Positions 14,950 through 24,768 of a DNA stretch of 37,842 bases are shown piece by piece. Source of the stretch: Flavisolibacter sp. (lineage in GTDB: Bacteria > Bacteroidota > Bacteroidia > Chitinophagales > Chitinophagaceae); NCBI GenBank assembly GCA_028288675.1, contig JAQBNG010000112.1, positions 1-37,842 of the forward strand. The letters are read 5' to 3'. Both the position numbers and the translations under genes were made by a program. How positions within the stretch are numbered: position 1 is the first letter of the stretch; every line of letters starts with the position of its first letter. Under the pieces are notes generated by a model. That model searched no databases. It was not told where the DNA came from and worked only from the letters and a program-made list of their open reading frames with translations.

Positions 14950-17900
14950 ATGGAGGCGCAACATAATAGCATGATGAAAAAAAGAGGAGATGGCAAGGAC
15001 CTTGCGTCAACTTCTTTTGCCATAATGTTACACGTTATAGTGGTGCTACTTTTTATGATGGCATGTTCGCCCAACAAAAAACAGAATCCTTTTGTTGAGG
15101 TGGGAGCGAAAGAGTCTGCAGTACCAACGATAACTCTGCTCTCTCAACTTTCCGAAAAAGATAGGCCCCATGTGATATTGCTGGATACGGTTCCAAAGCC
15201 TACGGTTATAAACGTGCCTGCCAGAGATAGAACTATCCGGAGCGGCGTAGAAAGCAACAGTGAAAAAAATATTCAAAAACAGTTAGCTGAAAAGGAGACC
15301 ACGACTATCGGAGTGGTTAATGCTGAGGGAAGAGGTTTTTTTACAACGTTTACCACCGATGACGGACTTAGCCTTGACCAGGTATATTGTAGCTATAAAG
15401 ACGAATGGGGGAATCTTTGGTTTGGTACCAATGGTGGTGGCGTAAGCAAATATGACGGGAAAAATTTCACTACCTATACAACTGCGCATGGCTTGGCCAG
15501 CAATGTGATCTGGTGTATAACACAGGACCATGACGGCAATCTTTGGTTTGGTACTGATGGTAGCGGCGTAAGTAAATATGATGGCGAATCCTTTACAAAC
15601 TATACAACAGCACAAGGCCTGCCAGACAATGTTATTTTCAGTATTGTGGAAGATCAAAAAAATAACCTATGGTTTGGCACCTTAAAAGGCGGCGTAAGTA
15701 AATGGAATGGAAAAACCTTCATCAACTATTCTACAAAAGACGGACTAACCAATAATGCTGTAAAAACTATTCTTGAGGATAGCAAACGCAATTTGTGGTT
15801 TGGCACAATCGGAGGTGGAGTAAGTAAATGGAATGGAGAAACCTTCACCAACTATACCACAAAAGAAGGGCTTTCGGGAAAGAAAATTTGGAGCGTTGCG
15901 GAGGATAATTCGGGCAATTTGTGGTTTGGTACAGAAGGAAAGGGTCTGAGTAAATATGATGGGAAAGTATTTACAAATTACCCTGTGTTTAGTGAGCCTG
16001 CTAATGATGGCGTTTTATGCATAGCAAAAGATAAGCAGGGTGTCCTTTGGCTTGGAACGCAAAAGAGCGGAGTGATAAAATATGATGGCAGAACCTTTCT
16101 AAAATATTCAACCGCTAACGGCCTTGCAAATAACCAAATAAGAGCTGTTACCGAGGATGAAAAAGGGAATCTTTGGTTTGGTAGTTTTGGAAGCGGCATT
16201 TGCAAATTTGCCGGTAATGGTTTTACAAATTTTACCACCGAACACGGTTTATCAAGCAATGTAATATTCAGTATTGAAGAAGGCAAAGAAGGCAACCTTT
16301 GGCTGGGTACTTCAGGCGGTGGCGTATGTCGGTATGATGGGAAGCAATTTGCAAATTTTACAAAAGCCTACGGTCTTGCCCATAACGAAATTTATTGCGT
16401 TCTAAAAGATAGTGCAGGTAACCTTTGGTTTGGTACAGCGGGTGGTGGGGTAACTAAATACAACGGAAAAAGTTTCACTAATTACACTACGTTGCAGGGG
16501 CTTGCCAATAATGTTGTCTTTAGCATTGCTGAGGATAAAAAAGGAAATCTTTGGTTTGGTACATCCGGGGGAGGCGTTAGTAAATATGATGGTAAAAGCT
16601 TTACTAATTATACGCCGTTACAAGGGCTTGCAGGCAATGTTGTTTTCAGCATTAAAGAAGATAAGGATGCTAACCTCTGGTTTGGAACCTTAGGCGGCGG
16701 TGTAAGTAAATTCGATGGCACCGGCTTTACTAACTACACAGTTGAGCAAGGCCTTTCCGATAACGTAGTTTGGGCAGTTACAGAAGATAAGCAAGGAAAT
16801 CTCTGGTTTGGCACACAGCACGGATTAAGCCTGCTGCCAAAAGAAAATATTACCCAGGTTTCAGCAGCTGATAAAGCTAAAAATGTTCGTCAGCATTTGT
16901 TCACATCTTTCACTACAGAAGATGGTTTGCCCAACAATTTTATAACACAGGTTATTCGGGGAGACGGGGAAAAGCTATATGTAGGAACCAATCTTGGAAT
17001 GTGCGAACTGTTGCCAGCAAAGGGCGGGCAACCATCAGTAAAGGGCTGGTCCGTAGGTATGGTATTTAATACGCAGCACGGCTATCCCGTAAAAGATGTG
17101 AATGCGGGTTTGAATGCAATGTTCAAAGACAGTAAAGGCATCATCTGGATAGGCACAGGTTCCGACAAAACAGGACTTGTCCGGTTTGAGCCTGATGCTA
17201 TGATCAATAACAGCAGCGCACCTCCCCAACTTTTTATTAACCAGGTTAAACTAAATAATGAAGCCGTTAGCTGGAGAAATATCGATGCACCTGTTTACGA
17301 AGGAATTACCGATAGTGCAAAGAGCAGTGCAGCTATTATTGAAGAAGTTACCACTTACGGAAAAAAATTGACTGACCTGGAAAGAGAATCCTTACGTGAT
17401 AAATTCGCAAACATAAAATTCGACGGCATCACTAAGTGGCAGTCTGTACCGCAAAACCTTATTTTACCCTACTACTTTAATAACATCAGCTTCACTTTCG
17501 GCGCTATCGAAACCGGCAAAAATTTCCTGGTTAATTACAAGTATTTCCTTAAGGGCTATGATAAAGAGTGGTCGCCGGCAAGCCCTAATGTTTCTGCAAA
17601 TTTTGGGAATATGAATGAAGGTAATTACACCTTTTTGCTAAAAGCACAAAGCCCGGAAGGTGTATGGAGTCAGCCAGTCAGTTACAGCTTTAAGGTGTTA
17701 CCTCCATGGTGGCGAACATGGTGGATGCTTGCCATTTATGCGATTTTGCTTATAGCTTTAGTCATATTATTTTCCCTGTGGAGGCATAAGCGCATTATCT
17801 ATCAAAAGAAAATATTAGAGCACAAGGTAGCTGTAGCAACAAAGCAAGTGAGAGAGGAGGCTGAAAAAGTGCAGGTGCAAAAGAAAAAAATAGAGGTCAC

Positions 17901-18714
17901 TTTAAACGAATTAAAAGATACACAAGCCCAGTTGATACAAAGCGAGAAGATGGCTTCGCTTGGTGAGCTGACTGCTGGCATCGCCCATGAAATTCAGAAC
18001 CCCTTAAACTTCGTGAACAATTTTAGTGATGTGAACAGGGAATTGTTGGTTGAATTGAAAGATGAAATTGATAAAGGGAATTTTAATGAAGTAAAAGCTA
18101 TTGCCGACGATGTTATTTACAACGAAGAAAAAATTAATAACCATGGTAAACGTGCAGATGCGATAGTGAAGGGAATGTTACAGCATAGCCGCAGTAGCAA
18201 TGGTTTAAAGGAGCCAACCGACATCAATAAACTAGCCGATGAGTACCTGCGTTTGGCCTATCATGGTTTGCGGGCAAAAGACAAATCTTTTAATGCTACA
18301 TTAAAAACTGATTACGATGATAATATAGGCAGCATCAACATTATACCGCAGGATATGGGCCGCGTTATACTTAATCTTTTCACCAATGCGTTTTATGCTG
18401 TTAACGAAAAAGTAGCCTTATCTAAAGCTTCAGGCGACAATGATTATGGGCCTTTGGTGAGCGTCAGTACAAAGCGGACACAGGATAAGGTGGAAATACA
18501 GATCAGCGATAATGGCAATGGCATCCCCCGGAATATAGTTGACAAAATATATCAACCCTTCTTTACTACCAAGCCTGCCGGGCAAGGCACAGGACTTGGT
18601 TTGAGCATGAGCTACGATATTGTAACCAAAGCCCATGGAGGAAGCTTGAAAGTGGAAACAAAAGTGGGTGAAGGAACAACGTTTACAATCTGTTTAAACA
18701 TAACGAAAGATTGA
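14950..18714 (+). CDS. Sensor histidine kinase with 14-blade Reg_prop double propeller and Y_Y_Y domain
   Basis: The 1254-residue protein starts with a short cytoplasmic stretch and a hydrophobic segment at about 22-39 ending in MMAC, either an anchor or a lipoprotein-like signal. Reg_prop propeller repeats fill about 105-760. A Y_Y_Y domain (KYFLKGYDKEWSPA to YSFKVLPP) follows, then a transmembrane helix at about 922-945 and a coiled coil. The HisKA-type dimerisation domain has LTAGIAHEIQNPLNF with the phospho-acceptor H1013. The ATPase domain shows NLFTNAFYAV, D1187 in DNGNGIP and GTGLGLSMSYDIV. This is the sensor half of a Bacteroidota hybrid two-component system, but it lacks the fused receiver and AraC domains. 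A separate receiver gene starts 4 bases after its stop. The ligand is unknown. Confidence 0.92.
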   Translation: MEAQHNSMMKKRGDGKDLASTSFAIMLHVIVVLLFMMACSPNKKQNPFVEVGAKESAVPTITLLSQLSEKDRPHVILLDTVPKPTVINVPARDRTIRSGVESNSEKNIQKQLAEKETTTIGVVNAEGRGFFTTFTTDDGLSLDQVYCSYKDEWGNLWFGTNGGGVSKYDGKNFTTYTTAHGLASNVIWCITQDHDGNLWFGTDGSGVSKYDGESFTNYTTAQGLPDNVIFSIVEDQKNNLWFGTLKGGVSKWNGKTFINYSTKDGLTNNAVKTILEDSKRNLWFGTIGGGVSKWNGETFTNYTTKEGLSGKKIWSVAEDNSGNLWFGTEGKGLSKYDGKVFTNYPVFSEPANDGVLCIAKDKQGVLWLGTQKSGVIKYDGRTFLKYSTANGLANNQIRAVTEDEKGNLWFGSFGSGICKFAGNGFTNFTTEHGLSSNVIFSIEEGKEGNLWLGTSGGGVCRYDGKQFANFTKAYGLAHNEIYCVLKDSAGNLWFGTAGGGVTKYNGKSFTNYTTLQGLANNVVFSIAEDKKGNLWFGTSGGGVSKYDGKSFTNYTPLQGLAGNVVFSIKEDKDANLWFGTLGGGVSKFDGTGFTNYTVEQGLSDNVVWAVTEDKQGNLWFGTQHGLSLLPKENITQVSAADKAKNVRQHLFTSFTTEDGLPNNFITQVIRGDGEKLYVGTNLGMCELLPAKGGQPSVKGWSVGMVFNTQHGYPVKDVNAGLNAMFKDSKGIIWIGTGSDKTGLVRFEPDAMINNSSAPPQLFINQVKLNNEAVSWRNIDAPVYEGITDSAKSSAAIIEEVTTYGKKLTDLERESLRDKFANIKFDGITKWQSVPQNLILPYYFNNISFTFGAIETGKNFLVNYKYFLKGYDKEWSPASPNVSANFGNMNEGNYTFLLKAQSPEGVWSQPVSYSFKVLPPWWRTWWMLAIYAILLIALVILFSLWRHKRIIYQKKILEHKVAVATKQVREEAEKVQVQKKKIEVTLNELKDTQAQLIQSEKMASLGELTAGIAHEIQNPLNFVNNFSDVNRELLVELKDEIDKGNFNEVKAIADDVIYNEEKINNHGKRADAIVKGMLQHSRSSNGLKEPTDINKLADEYLRLAYHGLRAKDKSFNATLKTDYDDNIGSINIIPQDMGRVILNLFTNAFYAVNEKVALSKASGDNDYGPLVSVSTKRTQDKVEIQISDNGNGIPRNIVDKIYQPFFTTKPAGQGTGLGLSMSYDIVTKAHGGSLKVETKVGEGTTFTICLNITKD
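15412..16797 (+). repeat. Eleven tandem 126-bp (42-residue) propeller repeats
   Basis: Starting at N155 (NLWFGT) and ending before the same motif at residue 617, eleven units of exactly 42 codons follow each other without any insertion or deletion. The consensus unit is NLWFGT-GGGVSKYDGK-FTNYTT-GL-NNV-SI-ED-KG. Units 9 and 10 are nearly identical, pointing to recent duplication. Partial or diverged units extend on both sides to give about fourteen blades in total. Confidence 0.9.
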
Positions 18715-18718
18715 ACAC

Positions 18719-19093
18719 ATGAAAATTTTAGTGGTGGATGACGAACTGGATGTAAAGCCTCTTTTTGAGCAACGGTTTAGAAAGGAAATTAAAAATGAAG
18801 AGATGAGTTTTGCGTTTGCATTCTGTGGCAAAGATGCGCTTACCTATTTGACTGAGCACGAACATGAAGCTGTACTTGTTTTGTCGGATATTAATATGCC
18901 CGGGATGAGTGGGTTGCAGTTGCTGGAAAATATTAAGACAAGGTATTACAAACCTCCGCCTACCGTAATGATGATGACCGCTTATAGCGATGAACAAAGC
19001 TACACCATAGCAAAGAGCTTAGGGGCTGATGACTTCTTAACCAAGCCGCTTGACTTCGCCTTATTAAAACAAAAACTTAAACCAATTAACTGA
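18719..19093 (+). CDS. Single-domain response regulator (receiver only)
   Basis: The 124-residue protein is a bare receiver domain. The acidic pair D7-D8, phospho-acceptor D57 (VLSDINMPG), T87 (MMMTAYS) and K109 (LTKPLD) are all present, so it should be phosphorylatable. It has no output domain and probably passes phosphate on or acts by protein contact, like CheY or Spo0F. It lies 4 bases after the kinase stop and its stop codon shares a base with the next start (TGATG), so the three genes form one translationally coupled operon. The kinase at H1013 is its likely donor. Its insert of charged residues at 21-30 is shared with the next protein, showing common ancestry. Confidence 0.92.
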   Translation: MKILVVDDELDVKPLFEQRFRKEIKNEEMSFAFAFCGKDALTYLTEHEHEAVLVLSDINMPGMSGLQLLENIKTRYYKPPPTVMMMTAYSDEQSYTIAKSLGADDFLTKPLDFALLKQKLKPIN

Positions 19094-20133
19094 TGGCAAA
19101 AATATTAGTAGCAGATGACGAGGCCGACCTTGAAGCACTTATCAGGCAAAAGTTCAGGCAAAAGATACGTGAACAACAATACGAGTTTGTGTTTGCTATC
19201 AACGGGGCTGATGCATTGGAAAAGATTCAGCAGCACCCCGATGTGGATATTGTATTAAGCGACATTAACATGCCGGTGATGGATGGACTAACCTTGCTGA
19301 GCCGTTTAGGTGAATCAAGGCCGTTGATCAAGGCGGTAATTGTTTCTGCCTATGGCGATATGGAGAACATTCGTACAGCCATGAACCGGGGCGCCTTTGA
19401 TTTTATTACAAAGCCAATCAATTTTGAAGACCTCGCTGTTACTATAATAAAGACGGTTGATCATGTCAATCAAACTAAAGCAACATTAAAGGCCATCAAG
19501 GAAAATAATATCTTAAAGATGTATGTCGATGAAACAGTGTTGAATTTCATGAACACCCGTGAGTTTGAAACTTCGTTAATGCAAAATGAGACAGTGGAAG
19601 CAACGGTAGTGTTTATTGATATTTGCGGCTTTACGGCCATCAGTGAACATGAGTCTGCCAACACGGTTGTGAAGTTGCTAAACAGTTATTTTGATGTTAT
19701 GGTGAAAGAGATCATCGCCCAGGGAGGCCATGTTGATAAGTTCATTGGCGATGCGGTGATGGCCGTTTTTAGAGGTGCTTTTCATTTGGACAGGGCTATT
19801 GATGCAAGTCTTGCTGTACGAACAGAAATCGCCAAAATGCCTTCAGGTTCAGATAGTATTTATTTCAAACCCAAGGTTTCCATCGGCATTCATTGCGGTG
19901 AGATGATCTCAGGCAACATTGGTTCTGCCAACTTGCGCAGGCTGGACTACACAGTGATTGGTGATGTAGTGAACACTGCGCAACGCTTACAAACAGCCGC
20001 TAAAGAGGGAAAGATTATTATTAGTGAAGACACATTTCAAAAAGTAAAAGAATCGTTCAACTGCTATAAAATAGGTGAAACCAGTTTAAAAAATAAGTCG
20101 CAGGCGATGTGTATATATGAGGTGCTGGATTGA
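19093..20133 (+). CDS. Receiver domain fused to class III adenylate/guanylate cyclase
   Basis: The 346-residue protein has a receiver at about 1-125 (D57 in [29 protein letters not shown]), then a helical linker. A class III nucleotide cyclase domain fills about 165-346. Both metal-binding aspartates are present (D176 in VFIDICGFT and D220 in [10 protein letters not shown]). The purine-recognition site reads [12 protein letters not shown] with D285, and the transition-state pair N294 and R298 is present, so it looks catalytically competent. D285 favours adenylate over guanylate cyclase. It would produce a cyclic nucleotide in response to phosphorylation. The start overlaps the stop of the receiver gene by one base. 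No cAMP receptor protein gene is seen in the window. Confidence 0.92.
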   Translation: MAKILVADDEADLEALIRQKFRQKIREQQYEFVFAINGADALEKIQQHPDVDIVLSDINMPVMDGLTLLSRLGESRPLIKAVIVSAYGDMENIRTAMNRGAFDFITKPINFEDLAVTIIKTVDHVNQTKATLKAIKENNILKMYVDETVLNFMNTREFETSLMQNETVEATVVFIDICGFTAISEHESANTVVKLLNSYFDVMVKEIIAQGGHVDKFIGDAVMAVFRGAFHLDRAIDASLAVRTEIAKMPSGSDSIYFKPKVSIGIHCGEMISGNIGSANLRRLDYTVIGDVVNTAQRLQTAAKEGKIIISEDTFQKVKESFNCYKIGETSLKNKSQAMCIYEVLD

Positions 20134-20446
20134 CAGAAAATAAAGAGTGGACATCGAATTTTAAACAGAGGGTTTCCGGTTTCGTTGGTTTCAGATGAAT
20201 TGGTTTATTGAACCTGCTATCGAACTATGAAGTATAGAAAATCGTTTCGCTACTATTCAAATGGGCAGTCGTTACAGAGTGAGCGGAATAAAAAACTTTC
20301 AAATTTTTTGAACTCTTTTATTTAGTATAAAGCAGTGAAGCAAAAGAGCCGTGTTTCTGTGAATCATGAACGCCTATGCCAGGCTGACCGGGTTAAAAAT
20401 TCCTACATGGTTGATAGCAGTTCCTGATCAAAAATGTTTCTGCCTG
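20134..20446. other. Convergent intergenic gap without recognised feature
   Basis: About 310 bases lie between two convergent transcription units. Short open frames on the plus strand read into the antisense of the PAS kinase and are shadows. A weak AT-rich inverted repeat around TTCAAATTTTTTGAA may help end transcription. I see no further gene or RNA. Confidence 0.4.
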
Positions 20447-23158
20447 TTACGTTGGCAGAAGTACATTAAAGGATGCGCCTACTCCTGGTTCACCCTCTGC
20501 CCAGATGTAGCCATGATGATTCTCCACAACTTTCTGTACAATAGCAAGGCCCACACCTGTTCCTTCATACTCTACTCTTGCGTGAAGGCGTTGAAACAAC
20601 CCGAAAATGCGCTCCGCATTATCTGGATCGAAGCCAATGCCGTTGTCTTTCACGGTAATTAAATGAAAGGATTGCCCGTTAGTGCCAGGCGCCATATTGG
20701 CTTTGCTGTCTTTTCCTTGTATAGTTCGTGAAGTAATTGTCACATGGGGGCTCACCCCTTTTTTATGATATTTTACCGCATTGCTTATCAAATTTTGCAT
20801 CAATTGCCGCAGCTGGCGATGATCACCGCTCACTGCCGGCAACTGCCGAAGATCGATTGTTGCATCTTGTTCAAGAAGAGTAGCCTCCATATCGCCCAGC
20901 ACCTCTTTTACTATCTCGTTCAAGGCTACTTCTTCTGTTTTCCTTACTCCAAGGGTGGTATTGGAGTATGATAAAAGATCATCAATGAGCAGGCGCATTC
21001 TGCGGGTCGTATATTGAATGCGTTCAGCTACCTTTTTGTTCTCCTCACTCAGCGATGAACCAAGGTTCAGTAAAAGAAGGTCCAGAAAATAACTGATCTT
21101 TCGAAGCGGCTCCTGTAAGTCATGAGAGGCGGAATAGGCAAACTGTTTTAACTGCTCGTTGACCTGCTTTAATTCCCGGGTGCGTTCCTCAATTTTTTGC
21201 TCCATCATCTCCGCAGCTTTTTTTTCTTTTGTGATGTCCATCACAGTACCGATCAAAGTGTTAGTGGCGGAGCCTTTATCGAAGTAGCGTCCGTTGAGGC
21301 GTATCCAGTGAATGGAATGATCCGGCAGGATGATGCGGGTTTCGTAAATAAGCTCCGAGGTACGCAAGGCTGCTTCATGAGCCCTCTTTCTGATGAGTAT
21401 ATCGTCAGGATGTATGCTATTTATAAAGGCGGTGTAAGGCCAGGGTTTTGTGCGGTCTAGTCCAAATATTTCTGCTGCCCGTGCAGAGTAAATTATCGTT
21501 TGGGCTGCCACATCAATTTCAAAGGTTCCCAGCTGCGCTGTTTCCACTGCCAGCCGTGTTCGTGCCTCGCTCTGCTTTAGGGCTTCCTCCGCCAGTTTTT
21601 GTTCATGAATATCAAACCCTACACCTACATACCCATTAAATTCACCGTTGGTTAAATAGCGGGGGTTGCCTTTGAAAGCATGCCAGCGATATTCGTTATC
21701 ATGTCGTTTTACTCTCACGGACGGAATAAAATAAGGCCGTTCTTCCTTAAAGGCCGGAACATAGTGCTCCATTACCACGGCCACATCTTCTGAATGAATG
21801 ATGCCATCCCAGGCTCTGCCAAGAGCTTCTTCAACGGTTTGACCTGTGTATTGAAGCCAGGTTTTATTCCAGTAACTGATCGGAGCCGACGAATCTGCGT
21901 CAATGATGAAAACGAACATGGGACTTTCATCGGCCAGGCTGCGAAAGCGTTCTTCACTTTCCCTGATCATTTCGTCCCTCTTTTTCTGCTCGGTTATGTC
22001 CGTGAAAAGAACTGCAACCTTTTTGCTTTCTTCCCCTCCACTTCGGTAGGCATACACTTCAAACCAGCGTCCCATTGCCTCAGCTCCTTCCACAAAGCGT
22101 ATTGCTTCTCCCGTTCGGGCTACTTTACCATAAAGCTCAAACCAACGCGATTCAAGGTTAGGAACCAGCTCACGGACTCTTTTTCCAACTGCGTTTTTAA
22201 GTCCTGTTTGCATTTCAAACACAGAGTTGGTTTCAAGGAAACGATAATCAACAGGTTGATTACTTTCATCAAAGATCATTTCCAACACGCAAAAGCCCTG
22301 ATCCATGGACTCAAAAAGGCTGCGGTACTTAGCTTCGCTTTCCTGTTCTTTTTGCCTGGCAATTACTTTCGCAGTTACATCGTGACCCACACTAATGACA
22401 CCACTTGCTTTTTTATTTATTCCATCTTCATAAATGGCTTTATAAACCAAATCAAAATACAGAACTTCTTCTTTGCCATGACGGTTTAAAGTAATTGGAA
22501 ACTGGTATGCATAAAAAGGCTCGCCTGTTTTACATACCTGGTCTAACAGTGTAATTAATCCTTGTGCTTCCAGTTCAGGAATTGCTGTAAGCAACGGTTT
22601 TCCTATTATTTCAGCTGTTCTTCCCCAAACTTCCAGGAGTCCTTCATTCGCCAATTCAATAATATAATCTTCACCTTTTAAAATCCCTATAATCACGGGA
22701 GCGTTCATAAAGAGGTTGTAGGCTTTTTCTATCCCGCTGATTCCTTCTTCTCTTTTCTTTGCCTTCACCAAAGGAGTTACATCTTCTGATGTATGAATAA
22801 TATAACTCAGTTCACCTCCGTCATCCAGAACAGGTACATTGAATGCTTTCCAGTATTTCTCCGTAAAGGTGCCATCGCCGTTTGGTATATCGTAACGCTG
22901 CTGTGCAAGCAGGTGTGGCTTTTTATGCTGTAGGATATATGCAAACGAATCTCTTAAATTTTGCTCCCCGGTAAAGTCGGGATCGTCCGGACTTTCTGGA
23001 AACAGTTCAAAATGCCCCTTGCCAATGATTTCTTCCCTTGGGATGCGTGTTGCACGAACAAAATCATCACTTACGGCAATAACCGTAAACGTTGGAGGGT
23101 CGGGTAGGACCACTACACTAATCCCTGGTCTTGCTTCAAATAATTTAGAATCTATCAC
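20447..23158 (-). CDS. Soluble histidine kinase with five PAS domains
   Basis: The 903-residue protein lacks transmembrane helices and signal peptide, so it is cytoplasmic. Five PAS/PAC units follow each other at about 1-130, 145-265, 275-395, 400-520 and 525-645. PAC endings such as IIHTSEDVT, VISVGHDVT, VLFTDITEQ, YVGVGFDIHEQ and IGTVMDITKEK are visible. A coiled coil (KIEERTRELKQVNEQL) leads to a HisKA domain with SASHDLQEPLRKI (H679). The ATPase domain has NLISNAVKYH, DNGIGFDPDN and GTGVGLAIVQKVV, with GLFQRLH between. Such multi-PAS kinases resemble bacteriophytochrome-class kinases without the GAF/PHY module. They often pair with a bare receiver, and one is encoded divergently 206 bases away. 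The signals sensed are unknown. No cofactor-binding residues could be assigned. Confidence 0.93.
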   Translation of the reverse strand: MIDSKLFEARPGISVVVLPDPPTFTVIAVSDDFVRATRIPREEIIGKGHFELFPESPDDPDFTGEQNLRDSFAYILQHKKPHLLAQQRYDIPNGDGTFTEKYWKAFNVPVLDDGGELSYIIHTSEDVTPLVKAKKREEGISGIEKAYNLFMNAPVIIGILKGEDYIIELANEGLLEVWGRTAEIIGKPLLTAIPELEAQGLITLLDQVCKTGEPFYAYQFPITLNRHGKEEVLYFDLVYKAIYEDGINKKASGVISVGHDVTAKVIARQKEQESEAKYRSLFESMDQGFCVLEMIFDESNQPVDYRFLETNSVFEMQTGLKNAVGKRVRELVPNLESRWFELYGKVARTGEAIRFVEGAEAMGRWFEVYAYRSGGEESKKVAVLFTDITEQKKRDEMIRESEERFRSLADESPMFVFIIDADSSAPISYWNKTWLQYTGQTVEEALGRAWDGIIHSEDVAVVMEHYVPAFKEERPYFIPSVRVKRHDNEYRWHAFKGNPRYLTNGEFNGYVGVGFDIHEQKLAEEALKQSEARTRLAVETAQLGTFEIDVAAQTIIYSARAAEIFGLDRTKPWPYTAFINSIHPDDILIRKRAHEAALRTSELIYETRIILPDHSIHWIRLNGRYFDKGSATNTLIGTVMDITKEKKAAEMMEQKIEERTRELKQVNEQLKQFAYSASHDLQEPLRKISYFLDLLLLNLGSSLSEENKKVAERIQYTTRRMRLLIDDLLSYSNTTLGVRKTEEVALNEIVKEVLGDMEATLLEQDATIDLRQLPAVSGDHRQLRQLMQNLISNAVKYHKKGVSPHVTITSRTIQGKDSKANMAPGTNGQSFHLITVKDNGIGFDPDNAERIFGLFQRLHARVEYEGTGVGLAIVQKVVENHHGYIWAEGEPGVGASFNVLLPT

Positions 23159-23364
23159 TGTTTAACATGGTTATGGATAATGATCGAATGGATAAATATA
23201 CTTGAATAACGATTTTGTAAATTGATGAGATAAAGCTTTGGCATTAGTAGTAGTGAAATGAATGACAAATGAGAACTTCTACAGCAGCTTCTATGCTAAG
23301 AAAAAAGTACAATAGGTACTAGACTATATCTTTTTTAAATACCTTCACTTTTAACCTAACATAA

Positions 23365-23784
23365 ATGACCAAAGGACCAATTGTAATTGTCGAAGATGAT
23401 CATGATGACCAGGAAATGTATGCTGAAGCCCTTAAAGCCATCGGTATTCCTAACGAGCTCAGATTCTTTGATGGCGGGCGACAAGCATTGGATTACTTAA
23501 CTACAACAGAAGAGCAGCCATTCATCCTTCTATCCGATATAAATATGCCTGGAATGACAGGCCTTGAATTAAAAAAAATCTTGCAGGATGATGCCTACCT
23601 CGCCGCTAAAGGAGTTCCTTTTGTTTTCATTTCAACCAATGCAACAAAAGTATCTGTGCGCCATGCCCATGCCCTGAGCGTACAAGGTTACTTTGAAAAG
23701 CCACAGAGTCTTGAAGGAATTAAATCAATGTTTAGAACACTGTTTGACTATTGGGAGCTTTGTAAACACATCAATAATACATGA
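23365..23784 (+). CDS. Single-domain response regulator, Rcp1-like
   Basis: The 139-residue protein is a receiver without output domain. E10-D11-D12 form the acidic pocket and D58 ([12 protein letters not shown]) is the phospho-acceptor. VFISTNATKVS supplies the Ser/Thr position and FEKPQSLEG the conserved Lys. The inserted TTTEEQPF loop and the C-terminal extension are typical of Rcp1-like receivers that partner multi-PAS or phytochrome kinases. It is divergent from the five-PAS kinase and separated by about 206 bases that should carry both promoters. It probably accepts phosphate from that kinase. Confidence 0.9.
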   Translation: MTKGPIVIVEDDHDDQEMYAEALKAIGIPNELRFFDGGRQALDYLTTTEEQPFILLSDINMPGMTGLELKKILQDDAYLAAKGVPFVFISTNATKVSVRHAHALSVQGYFEKPQSLEGIKSMFRTLFDYWELCKHINNT

Positions 23785-23876
23785 GTTACTTCTTCCTTCA
23801 CCTGTATTAAACGCTACTGAAGTGCCTTTGTCGTTGATACTTTAAACACATTCTGTAACAGCCGTTGCATTATCAA

Positions 23877-24100
23877 TTAAAACAACAATAACCGATTCCA
23901 TCTTCGCTTAATTTAACCTGTCCTATAACCTCAACTTTTTAGGATAATATTAAACGGGCTGTTATCAAGCATGGCAAACCCTACAGTGCTGTCCTTTAAA
24001 ATTAACTGTTCAAATGCGGACCGGAACAATTGCCCTTTATCACTAACTCTTTATTGATATAAACACCATCGGTTATTGATACCCGGTTACAAAACCTATG
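23877..24100 (-). pseudogene. Decayed coding remnant, unrecognised
   Basis: On the minus strand from about 24100 the sequence reads like NRVSITDGVYINKELVIKG in one frame, then FRSAFEQLILKDSTVGFAML in a second frame to a stop at 23931-23933. A third piece (VEVIGQVKLSEDGIGYCCFN) follows in another frame. The alternating frames suggest an old gene with frameshifts. No family is recognised. The rest of 23785-24372 shows no gene I can support. Confidence 0.3.
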
Positions 24101-24372
24101 TGTTTTATTATTGAATTTTTATGCTGAACCAATGTACAGTAGGTCCCAGGTTTACGATGAGGTGTAATGCGGCCACGTAGATCTAACTAAGCATATAAGT
24201 TAGTAAGCACTTAAGATGCTGGTGAAAAAAAGCAACAAACCCATAAAAAGTAAACTGCCCAGCTTCTACAGTTTTACGTCTCATTTTAGTGATGTTCTTG
24301 AGGTGCTTAAAATTATGTTCTTTAAGAAAAGAAGATGGCATAAGATTTTTGAACTTATCTAAAATATCAGCA

Positions 24373-24555
24373 ATGGCAGACAATAAAGATCTACGCGATG
24401 GACGCGACAGCTCAAGAGTAGCCGGAGAAGAAAATTATGAAATACAATACATTGCCGAGAAGCTCGACGTTTCCCGTGAAGCGGTTCGCCAGGCAATAGA
24501 AAAGGTGGGTAACGGCAGAAAAGAGATTGAGGAATATTTGAAAAAGGGCAGGTAA
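24373..24555 (+). CDS. DUF3606 domain-containing small protein
   Basis: The 60-residue protein begins MADNKDLRDGRDSSRVAG, the hallmark start of the DUF3606 family. A helix-turn-helix-like region follows with YIAEKLDVSREAVRQAIEKVG, ending in a lysine-rich tail. I chose the ATG at 24373 because the longer frame from 24289 adds 28 unrelated residues. Function is unknown; family members are small, charged and often near stress or catalase genes, as here. A small GGGC-TTC-GCCC hairpin lies about 20 bases after the stop codon. Whether it belongs with the Mn catalase gene, over 200 bases further on, is unclear. Confidence 0.8.
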   Translation: MADNKDLRDGRDSSRVAGEENYEIQYIAEKLDVSREAVRQAIEKVGNGRKEIEEYLKKGR

Positions 24556-24768
24556 TTCGCTGCGGACGGGCTTCGCCCATATTCTCATGTCGGTGGCCCA
24601 TGAATTGAATACAACCTATACTGTTATTGAAGGTTTAGCAAAACACTAAAATGAACCCTGCCATCATTTATAGTACAACTATTTAAGAGCACACAGTGCT
24701 ATCAATATAAATTCAATAGAGCGCTTTTTGGACCATTAACTCAATACATTAACCATTAACCAATTTGA

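Noticed and set aside
21794-22489. 231-codon plus-strand open frame opposite the PAS kinase
   Set aside because: It is antisense to well-supported PAS domains, and its residues reflect the complementary codon bias of the kinase.
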